The position numbers were made by a program, and so were the translations under genes. Of a stretch of DNA of 32,427 nt, positions 6,734 to 13,020 are shown piece by piece. The number at the start of each line of letters is the position of its first letter. Position 1 is the first letter of the stretch. Source of the DNA: an uncultured Clostridia bacterium (GTDB lineage Bacteria > Bacillota_A > Clostridia > Christensenellales > Aristaeellaceae); the NCBI GenBank assembly GCA_946408865.1, contig CAMJTZ010000003.1:1-32427 (forward strand), written 5' to 3'. Under the pieces are notes generated by a model. The model saw only the letters and a list, made by a program, of their open reading frames with translations, did not search any database and was not told the DNA's origin.

Positions 6734-8953
6734 TTATGCTCCCGTCGTTTGCTCTGCTTCTGTTTCCTGCTCCGCATCGAGCCGCTGCCTTGCAACCAGC
6801 TCTGCGAAGTAGCCTTTCTTTGCGATCAGTTCCTCGTACTTTCCCTGCTCGACGATGGCGCCTTTGTCCATCACCAGGATCCGGTCGCAGTTGCGGATCG
6901 TGCTCAGCCGGTGCGCAATGATAATCCGTGTGCAGTTCAGCCTGTCCAGCGCGTCCGAAACCTGTTTCTGCGTCTTGTTGTCCAGTGCGGACGTCGCCTC
7001 GTCGAAAATCAGGATTTTCGGCTTGGGCGCCACGGCCCGCGCAATCATCAGGCGCTGTTTCTGGCCGCCGGAAACGCCTCCCTGGCCTTCGGAAATGATC
7101 GTCTGCATGCCCATGGGCATTTCCCGGATATCCTGGGCGATGCCCGCGATCTCCGCGGCTTCCCAGGCGTCGTCCAGTGTCAGCTGCGGGGCGGAAATCG
7201 TAATATTCGAGAAGATATCCCCCTGGAACAGCTGTCCGTTCTGGATCACGACGCCGATATGCTTGCGCAGGGAACGGGGATCGAGCTGGTTCATGTCCCG
7301 GCGGTCGTAGAAGATCGCGCCCTTCTCCGGCTTTTCAAAACCGAGCAGCAGGCGCACCAGCGTGGATTTGCCGCAGCCCGTGCGTCCGACGATGGCCACG
7401 TATTCCCCGGAGTGAATCGTCAGATTCAGATCCTCCAGCACGTAGGGCATATTGTTCTCATAGCGGAAGGAGACATGGCTCATCTCGATATGGCCGCTCA
7501 CCTGGTCCACCGCGGCCTTCTCCTCGGCCACTTCCGGCTCCGCCTGCAGGATCGGCTCCGCCATTTCCAGCACCGGTTTGATGGAGGCGATGGAAATCGC
7601 GATGCCCGCCAGGGAGGTGAAGGCGCCCATCACGCGGGCGTACGCCGCGTTGAACGCGATGTATTCGCTGCCGGCCACATTCGTATTGATGGCCAGATAG
7701 TACAGGATCACCGTGCCGAAAAGCGAGATCGCGGTTGTAATAACCTTGTTGATCTTCAGGAACATCGGCGGATTGTATTCCAGCCGGCTGGACCGCGCAT
7801 ACAGGCGGGCCCACCGGGAAAACATCCGCTTTTCAGACCCGGACAGGCGGATCTTCTGGATTCCGTTCATGATCGCGTAGCTCATGCCGGTTTCCTCCGC
7901 CTGCAGCTTCATCTTCTGCCGCGAGATGCCGATCTGCACAAAGGAGGCCAGAAGGCTCACCGCCACCGTCGAGATGATGATCAGGACAGCGGGAACCACC
8001 AGTGCCGGCGCATAGCGGAAAATCTGGGTCACATACAGCAGGGACATCAGACTGCTCAGTCCGACCCCCAGAATATTGCTGAGGATCATGCTGCACAGCG
8101 AACTGACACTGGTCGCGCGGCTGTGCAGTTCACCGGAGGAGAATTTCCGGAAAAAGCTCACCGGCAGCGACAGGATCCGCATCATGACCGACGCCTGCAC
8201 CGCCTGCGAAGTCTTGGTGTTGAGCCGTGCCATCAGCAGCGAACGCACCAGTTCGATCAGCCGGCTCGCGAAGGCGCTGCTCAGCAGGAAAACCATCAGG
8301 CCGATCATCAGGCTCGTATTCCGGCCGTTCATGACCTTGCCGGTCACCAGGTTGTAAACCCGCGGCTCGATGAAGCCGATCAGCGTGCAGGCCAGCGTGG
8401 CCATGATAATCTGGGCGAAATCCCCTGTGGAAATGCTGTTCTTCATATAAATCAGCAGATCCTTGACGCCCAGTTTTTTCATCGGAAGCGGCTGATAGAA
8501 GCACAGCGCGTCCCGCGTGAACATCTTCGCGTTTTTCCGGGTAATCCGGATTTTCTGACCCGTGGCCGGATCCTTGTAGTAATATCCGAACACCGTTCCC
8601 GGCAGCAGCGCCACCGTTTCCCCGGTTTCCCGGATATAGCCCAGCATCGGTCCGAAGGCGTCGTTCTGCCAGTTTTCTTCCAGCTTCACTTCCCGGATCA
8701 TCAGGCCGGTCGGCCGGAGGACATATTTCAGCTGTTCCTGAACATCCCGGATGTCCTCCGGAATCTCCACCGGTTTATGATGGTAAAACTTCAGGATCTG
8801 ATCCAGTGTTTCCTTTGCGATGAGGCGCTCATCCTCCAGCCGGTCCGCGCTCCATTTGTCCATGACGACGCTGGCCATCCGGAAGAAGGAGTCTTCCAGA
8901 ATATTCTGGTCGCTTTCCATGCGCTGGCGGATCTGTTCACTAAACCAACCCAT
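6734..8953 (-). CDS. NHLM bacteriocin-type exporter, ABC subunit without peptidase
   Basis: Membrane exporter half of 739 residues. Residues 1-150 are a soluble N-terminal domain typical of the second ABC protein of NHLM-type secretion systems, including ETVALLPGTVFGYYYKDPATGQ and the YQPLP segment before the membrane part. Residues about 155-460 are the type I ABC transmembrane region. The C-terminal ATPase carries Walker A GRTGCGKST, signature VSGGQKQRLMIARA and Walker B ILIFDEATSALD. It has AAGGAGGAG before the ATG at 8953, lies 16 bases after the C39-containing partner and ends at a bidirectional terminator. The two proteins probably form a heterodimeric exporter for the double-glycine precursors at 12668-12913 and perhaps 11879-12082. 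No modifying enzyme accompanies it. Confidence 0.9.
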   Translation of the reverse strand: MGWFSEQIRQRMESDQNILEDSFFRMASVVMDKWSADRLEDERLIAKETLDQILKFYHHKPVEIPEDIRDVQEQLKYVLRPTGLMIREVKLEENWQNDAFGPMLGYIRETGETVALLPGTVFGYYYKDPATGQKIRITRKNAKMFTRDALCFYQPLPMKKLGVKDLLIYMKNSISTGDFAQIIMATLACTLIGFIEPRVYNLVTGKVMNGRNTSLMIGLMVFLLSSAFASRLIELVRSLLMARLNTKTSQAVQASVMMRILSLPVSFFRKFSSGELHSRATSVSSLCSMILSNILGVGLSSLMSLLYVTQIFRYAPALVVPAVLIIISTVAVSLLASFVQIGISRQKMKLQAEETGMSYAIMNGIQKIRLSGSEKRMFSRWARLYARSSRLEYNPPMFLKINKVITTAISLFGTVILYYLAINTNVAGSEYIAFNAAYARVMGAFTSLAGIAISIASIKPVLEMAEPILQAEPEVAEEKAAVDQVSGHIEMSHVSFRYENNMPYVLEDLNLTIHSGEYVAIVGRTGCGKSTLVRLLLGFEKPEKGAIFYDRRDMNQLDPRSLRKHIGVVIQNGQLFQGDIFSNITISAPQLTLDDAWEAAEIAGIAQDIREMPMGMQTIISEGQGGVSGGQKQRLMIARAVAPKPKILIFDEATSALDNKTQKQVSDALDRLNCTRIIIAHRLSTIRNCDRILVMDKGAIVEQGKYEELIAKKGYFAELVARQRLDAEQETEAEQTTGA

Positions 8954-8969
8954 TCGGACTCCTCCTTTC

Positions 8970-11150
8970 TTACTCGCTGGTTACGAGCTCCGCATAGGCT
9001 CCGCCCTTTGCGTACAGCTCATCGTGCGTTCCGCGTTCGACGATATGACCGCCTTCCAGCACGATAATCTCGTCACAGTCGCGGATGGTCGACAGCCGGT
9101 GCGCCACCACGATGCAGGAAATCCCGCGGTCCTTGATCGCCTTCACCAGCTCGTATTCCGTCTTGGCGTCCAGGGCGCTGGTCGCTTCGTCCAGCAGAAT
9201 CACGGAGGGATCCTGGGCCAGCACGCGGGCGATTTCAAGTCGCTGCCGCTGTCCGCCACTCAGGTCCTTGCCGTTTTCAATCAGTTTCCCCTGGTAGGCG
9301 CCCGGCCGCTGCAGGATGTCCTCGTGAATCTGGGCGTCCCGCGCCGCGAGGATCATCTCAAAATCGGCGATGGATTCGTCCCACATCCGGATATTGCTGG
9401 AAATGGTATCCTCAAACAGCACGATATCCTGGTCCACCATGGCCACCGATCCCGTGAACACGTTGCGCGGGATCTCCTGAATGGGTTTTCCGTCAAACAG
9501 GATTTCACCCTGCCAGGGCTGGTACAGTCCCGTAATCAGCTTGCTGATGGTGGATTTTCCGCAGCCGCTGGGACCGACGATCGCGATCCGCTGCCCGGGC
9601 TTCAGGTGCATGGAAAAATCCGTTACATTCGGATTCCCCAGCCGGGAATAGCCGAACGTCACGTTGTTCAGTACCACTTCGCCCTTCAGTTTGTCATAGG
9701 CTTCGTCAGGCTTGCACTGGGCGCCGTACTGCATCACCGGGTCATCCGGATATTCCAGCACGTCCTCCACACGTTCCATTTCCGTGCGCATTTCCTGGAT
9801 CGTCTGACCGGCTGAAACAAGTGTTTCCGCCGGTCCCATGAAGGATGTCAGCAGTCCCTGGAAGGTCGTGATCATACCGAGGGTGAACTGACCTGCCATC
9901 GCCAGCTGCACGCCCATGAACAGCACCATATAGCCGCTCGCAGTGTTGATGAACTGCGGAATCAGGCCGATCCGCTCATTCAGCGTTGTATACCGGACCT
10001 CCTGGGCGTTTACAGACGCCTGGTATCCGCTCCATTTCCGGAAGAATCCGTCTTCCGCGCCGGAGGCCTTGATGGTTTCCGCCATGCTGATTCCGGCCAT
10101 TGTCGTGGAAACCAGTTTGCCCTCGTCCCGCATCTGCACGCGCATCAGGTTCACACGCTTTTTCGACAGGTATTCGGCAACCCCCAGGTTGATCAGCAGC
10201 GATGCCAGGCCGACCAGCGTCATCCAGACGCTGTAGCGCAGCATGATGACCAGGTAGAACACCATCATCACCGTATTCAGCGCCAGCGGGGCCACGGTTT
10301 CCACCAGTGTTCCGGCGATGGAGGCGTTGGTTCCCTGCCGCTGCAGAATATCGCCTGTCATGCGCTGGGAGAAGAATTCCATCGGCAGGCGCAGCACCTT
10401 CCACATATAGGAGGCGTTTCCCTCGATGGCCATTTTTCCGTTGATCTTCAGGTTGTAAATCACCGACGCCCACTGCACAATCAGCTCAAACACGGCCAGC
10501 AGGGTCATCACAAGGATAAAGGGATAAGACCAGTCCGGCGCCTGTTTCGTCAGCAGTTTGTCGTAGAAGATCCGGCTCATGACCGGTTTGATCACGCCGA
10601 ACAGATAAGTGATCACCGTTGTCAGAACGATGAATACGACAGCCGGTCCGGCGCCCTTCAGCCGTTTCCGTGCGAAAGCCACCGTGCTCTTGCGCTTGCC
10701 GGAAGGAACAAATTCCTCCGACGGCGCGAAGGTCAGCACCAGGCCGGTGAACGACTCATCGAATTCCTCCATCGAAACGGAAACGAGGCCGCGGGCCGGA
10801 TCGTTCAGGATGGCCTTGTTGCCCTTGAATCCGTCCAGCACCACAAAATGGTTGAAATCCCAGTGGATGATGCAGGGAAAAGTACCCTGCTTTTTCAGCA
10901 CGTCCACCTCCATCTGGTATCCGTGCACATCCAGGCCGTAGTTCTTTGCGGCCAGGTAGACATTCTTCATGTTTGATCCGTCGCGGGAAACGCCGCAGTC
11001 CAGGCGGACCTGCTCGAGCGGAATCCATTTCCGGTAGTACGCGAGGACCATGGCAAGGCTGGCCGCGCCGCATTCCAGCGCTTCCATCTGCATGATCACC
11101 GGCACTTTTGCCACGCCTCCGCTGACGGGCTTTTTGTTCTTCTTCTTCAC
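8970..11150 (-). CDS. NHLM bacteriocin-type exporter with C39 leader peptidase domain
   Basis: Peptidase-containing ABC transporter of 726 residues. The N-terminal C39 domain (residues about 15-140) shows the oxyanion glutamine Q21, catalytic C27 in QMEALECGAAS, H101 in FNHFVVLDG and D117 in LNDPAR; this domain cuts after double-glycine leaders. Transmembrane segments follow from about 160 to 440, then an ATPase domain with GPSGCGKST, LSGGQRQRLEIARVLA and VILLDEATSALD. All catalytic residues look intact. It starts at GTG (11150), with AAGGA about 10 bases upstream, 71 bases after the HlyD-like gene. Its presence explains the GG leader on the LysM peptide encoded 1.5 kb away. The NHLM assignment rests on the pairing with the neighbouring ABC protein and a HlyD homologue. 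Confidence 0.93.
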   Translation of the reverse strand: MKKKNKKPVSGGVAKVPVIMQMEALECGAASLAMVLAYYRKWIPLEQVRLDCGVSRDGSNMKNVYLAAKNYGLDVHGYQMEVDVLKKQGTFPCIIHWDFNHFVVLDGFKGNKAILNDPARGLVSVSMEEFDESFTGLVLTFAPSEEFVPSGKRKSTVAFARKRLKGAGPAVVFIVLTTVITYLFGVIKPVMSRIFYDKLLTKQAPDWSYPFILVMTLLAVFELIVQWASVIYNLKINGKMAIEGNASYMWKVLRLPMEFFSQRMTGDILQRQGTNASIAGTLVETVAPLALNTVMMVFYLVIMLRYSVWMTLVGLASLLINLGVAEYLSKKRVNLMRVQMRDEGKLVSTTMAGISMAETIKASGAEDGFFRKWSGYQASVNAQEVRYTTLNERIGLIPQFINTASGYMVLFMGVQLAMAGQFTLGMITTFQGLLTSFMGPAETLVSAGQTIQEMRTEMERVEDVLEYPDDPVMQYGAQCKPDEAYDKLKGEVVLNNVTFGYSRLGNPNVTDFSMHLKPGQRIAIVGPSGCGKSTISKLITGLYQPWQGEILFDGKPIQEIPRNVFTGSVAMVDQDIVLFEDTISSNIRMWDESIADFEMILAARDAQIHEDILQRPGAYQGKLIENGKDLSGGQRQRLEIARVLAQDPSVILLDEATSALDAKTEYELVKAIKDRGISCIVVAHRLSTIRDCDEIIVLEGGHIVERGTHDELYAKGGAYAELVTSE

Positions 11151-11221
11151 AGTCTTATCTTCCTTTTATCCAACGGGTATAGGCCGGATAACACAATCCG
11201 TCCGGGAACCGGCGGCGTCGG

Positions 11222-11707
11222 TCAGTTGTTCCAGAGGAAACTGATCGGCGTCTTTGCCTCCAGCACCAGTTCCGCGTTGAAGTCCCCTTCCGGCGGAATC
11301 GGAGAGTTCTTGTCCAGTTCAAAGACCACGCTGATCGTCGCTTCATCCGCGGCAGTGCCGATATAGGTCACTTTTGCGGTTGCGCCCTCTCCGATCCGGA
11401 GGGTCTGCCCGTTCTTCACGTTGTCCTTCATGCTCATCGGAATATCCGAATAAAGGGAGCAAGAGCGGACCAGCGGCGCGTTCGGATCTTCGTTTTCCCG
11501 GTATTCAAACACGTCCACATGCACTTTGACCGGCATCGTGCTCTCCATGGTTGTCGTCGAGGCATAAGCAATAAAGCCGCCCAACAGAACCACGATGGCC
11601 GTCAGGATCATCCACAGGCGCGGGCTTGTGACGCGCATGTAGTCGTGCATCTCTTCCGGCGACTGGATCTTTTCAAGGCTTTTTTGGCGAAACAACTGAT
11701 TTTGCAT
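11222..11707 (-). CDS. Minimal HlyD-like adaptor of an NHLM-type exporter
   Basis: Membrane protein of 161 residues. The N-terminus LFRQKSLEKIQSPEEMHDYMRVTSPR (residues 5-30) matches the usual start of NHLM-system secretion adaptors. One membrane helix follows (LWMILTAIVVLLGGFIAYAS, 31-50). The rest is a beta-rich domain ending in a strand pair before PISFLWNN, like the C-terminal part of those adaptors. The usual adaptor is around 400 residues; the lipoyl and coiled-coil hairpin in the middle is missing here, and no frameshift is needed to explain it. I chose the ATG at 11707 for its GAGAGGAG site; the longer frame upstream runs through the promoter region. It is the first gene of the exporter operon. 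Confidence 0.8.
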   Translation of the reverse strand: MQNQLFRQKSLEKIQSPEEMHDYMRVTSPRLWMILTAIVVLLGGFIAYASTTTMESTMPVKVHVDVFEYRENEDPNAPLVRSCSLYSDIPMSMKDNVKNGQTLRIGEGATAKVTYIGTAADEATISVVFELDKNSPIPPEGDFNAELVLEAKTPISFLWNN

Positions 11708-11756
11708 AGGTTTTGCTCCTCTCAGGGCGTTGCGATCTTCGCAGACATCTGCTATT

Positions 11757-11785
11757 ATTATGGATGGTAGTTGCGAAAATGTCCA
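11757..11785 (-). promoter_or_regulatory. Candidate sigma-A promoter of the exporter operon
   Basis: On the minus strand TGGACA (11785-11780) is followed after exactly 17 bases by CATAAT (11762-11757). The HlyD-like gene starts 49 bases downstream. It differs from the bipartite motif shared by the sigma and LysM genes. Confidence 0.55.
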
Positions 11786-11815
11786 GCAAAAATAGCAAAA
11801 ACTTTTTTTGAAACA

Positions 11816-11849
11816 GCTGCCATCCCGCCGAACTGATCCGTATATACTG
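11816..11849 (+). promoter_or_regulatory. Putative ECF-sigma promoter of the 67-residue peptide/sigma operon
   Basis: GCTGCC (11816-11821), 17 bases, then CGTATA inside CGTATATACTG (11839-11849). The same arrangement with identical spacing lies before the LysM precursor gene on the other strand (13003-12970). The first start codon is 30 bases downstream. No standard -35 stands at the correct distance, which supports an alternative sigma factor, most simply the one encoded in this operon. Confidence 0.5.
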
Positions 11850-11878
11850 TTGTAACCGCACTGAAAGGAGTGATGATA

Positions 11879-12082
11879 ATGGAGCGCAAGCTGAAGAATC
11901 TCTTCGATTATCAGAAATTCGAGGGGAATCCGGCGCTTCAGAGCGTCATTGATTCCGTCCATTCCCGCTATCCTGTCCGGGAGCTGAATATGGACGAGAT
12001 GGAATGGGTGAACGCGGCAGGCACGCCGACCCCCCGTTCCGCAAAAGAGAACGGCTCAAAACCTGATGGCATCATCGGTTAA
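11879..12082 (+). CDS. 67-residue peptide with a leader-like segment, overlapping the sigma gene
   Basis: I do not recognise a named family. The product starts MERKLKNLFDYQKFEGNPAL, which looks helical and soluble, and then has ELNMDEMEWVNAA at residues 35-47. That segment matches the leader end of the nearby LysM precursor (ELSIEEMENVNGG) at 7 of 13 positions and keeps its spacing. The remaining tail of 20 residues (GTPTPRSAKENGSKPDGIIG) is small, polar and without cysteine. The ATG at 11879 is used because AGGAG lies 8 bases upstream; the ATG at 11873 is too close. The 3' end overlaps the sigma factor gene by 17 bases. It could be an exported signal or cargo peptide processed by the C39 exporter, or a cytoplasmic partner of the sigma factor. 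Confidence 0.8.
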   Translation: MERKLKNLFDYQKFEGNPALQSVIDSVHSRYPVRELNMDEMEWVNAAGTPTPRSAKENGSKPDGIIG

Positions 12083-12551
12083 TATCGAGCAGATTTATAC
12101 GGAATACGGCGGCAAGATCATGGGATATATCCGCGCCCGCATTCGGAGTTCGGCGGACGCGGAAGATTTGCGTTCAGAAGTCTTTGAAAAGATTCTCCGC
12201 AAGATCGATGAGTTTGATCCGGAAAAAGCCTCGCTGAATACCTGGGTTTTCACCATCACGCGGAATACGGTGATCGACCATTTCCGCCGCTCAAAGCCCA
12301 CGGAGGAGCTGGACGAAAACCTTTCCGACAATATTGAACTGGACGCCGATCTTCTCAGCCAGGAGAACCTGACCGAGCTGGCGGCAGCCCTCCGGAAGCT
12401 CCCGCAGCAGATGATGGATATCATCATTCTCCGCTATTACGATGGCAAACCGCTGACGGAGATTGCCACGATAATGAACCTCAGCTACGGCGCTGTCAAG
12501 CTCCGCCACCAGAACGCGATCCTCATGCTGCGCAAGTCGCTGCAGACCTGA
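12066..12551 (+). CDS. ECF-type sigma-70 family RNA polymerase sigma factor
   Basis: Sigma factor of 161 residues with only regions 2 and 4. Region 2 runs from GYIRARIRSSADAEDLRSEV to WVFTITRNTVIDHFRR, and region 4 is the helix-turn-helix LTEIATIMNLSYGAVKLRHQ near the C-terminus. The ATG at 12066 lies inside the end of the 67-residue peptide gene and has only a weak ribosome site, so translation is probably coupled to that gene. No conventional anti-sigma protein with a zinc motif is encoded beside it. It likely directs transcription from the GCTGCC-N17-CGTATA sites before its own operon and before the LysM gene. A terminator follows 20 bases after the stop. Confidence 0.93.
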   Translation: MASSVNIEQIYTEYGGKIMGYIRARIRSSADAEDLRSEVFEKILRKIDEFDPEKASLNTWVFTITRNTVIDHFRRSKPTEELDENLSDNIELDADLLSQENLTELAAALRKLPQQMMDIIILRYYDGKPLTEIATIMNLSYGAVKLRHQNAILMLRKSLQT

Positions 12552-12571
12552 TCGCGCTCCCCTGTTTTTCC

Positions 12572-12597
12572 CGGCAGCCGCGCGGCTGCCGTTTTTT
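12572..12597 (+). terminator. Rho-independent terminator of the sigma operon
   Basis: The perfect palindrome CGGCAGCCGCGCGGCTGCCG (12572-12591) is followed by TTTTTT. It begins 20 bases after the sigma stop codon. Confidence 0.92.
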
Positions 12598-12624
12598 GTG
12601 TCTTTCTTCCCTCTGGCTACAGGA

Positions 12625-12653
12625 AACGCCTCCCGCGGCTTGCGGGAGGCGTT
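12625..12653. terminator. Strong hairpin downstream of the LysM gene
   Basis: AACGCCTCCCGC (12625-12636) pairs perfectly with GCGGGAGGCGTT (12642-12653) around a 5-base loop. It lies 14 bases beyond the LysM stop on the minus strand. The following run on that strand is only GTTTCC-like, so it may act as a weak terminator or protect the 3' end of the short mRNA. Confidence 0.6.
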
Positions 12654-12667
12654 CTGTGCTTCCGGAA

Positions 12668-12913
12668 TTACTTGTCGAGGATGTAGAGATAATCGTCGAA
12701 GTAGATCTTGTTCCGGTCGGTAATTTTGGGATTCCAGCGGAGAAGATCGTTCACGGTGCAGCCGTGCGCCCGGGCAATCCTGCTCAGGTTGTCGCCCTTG
12801 CGGATCTTGTAGATGATGTAGCCGGGTTTGGCTGGGGGCTTTTTGTAACCACCGTTGACATTTTCCATTTCTTCAATGGACAGTTCAGCCGCCATGTTCT
12901 CGAGTTCGGACAT
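12668..12913 (-). CDS. Double-glycine leader peptide fused to a LysM domain (secreted precursor)
   Basis: Precursor of 81 residues. Residues 1-22 (MSELENMAAELSIEEMENVNGG) form a classic double-glycine leader with Leu11, Met16 and Val19 at the hydrophobic positions and cleavage after G22. The 59-residue cargo is almost entirely one LysM domain: YKIRKGDNLSRIARAHGCTVNDLLRWNP followed by an IYFDDYLYIL strand. LysM domains bind the GlcNAc chains of peptidoglycan or chitin. I chose the ATG at 12913 because AGGAGG lies 8 bases upstream. The C39 exporter 1.5 kb away is the likely processor. The gene has the putative ECF promoter at 12970-13003 and sits 107 bases after the MATE-ATPase gene. No catalytic domain is attached, so it would act by binding, signalling or masking cell wall. 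The single cysteine (C52 of the precursor) is unpaired. Confidence 0.92.
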   Translation of the reverse strand: MSELENMAAELSIEEMENVNGGYKKPPAKPGYIIYKIRKGDNLSRIARAHGCTVNDLLRWNPKITDRNKIYFDDYLYILDK

Positions 12914-12969
12914 TTTCGTAACCTCCTGTTTTCTTTCCTGTTTATCTGAGCGCCGTCCGGCGTTCACAT

Positions 12970-13003
12970 CTGTTTATACGCAGCTCCCGGCCGTCCCGGC
13001 AGC
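12970..13003 (-). promoter_or_regulatory. Putative ECF-sigma promoter of the LysM precursor gene
   Basis: On the minus strand GCTGCC (13003-12998), a 17-base spacer and CGTATA inside CGTATAAACAG (12980-12970). This matches the site before the sigma operon in both boxes, in spacing and in 9 of 11 bases at the -10 end. The start codon is 56 bases downstream. Confidence 0.5.
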
Positions 13004-13020
13004 GGAACACCGAAAAAAAC

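Noticed and set aside
6587..9067. Very long plus-strand open frame of 826 codons
   Set aside because: It is the antisense shadow of the two exporter genes: His/Arg/Gln-rich, no domain, no ribosome site.
11810..11844. Classical ECF pair GAAAC and CGTATA before the sigma operon
   Set aside because: GAAAC (11810-11814) to CGTATA (11839) leaves 24 bases, too long for an ECF promoter; GCTGCC at the usual distance is the better -35 candidate.
11708..11962. Upstream extension of the HlyD-like gene by 85 codons
   Set aside because: It is antisense to the sigma operon promoter and the 67-residue peptide start, and the ATG at 11707 has a strong ribosome site and the family N-terminus.
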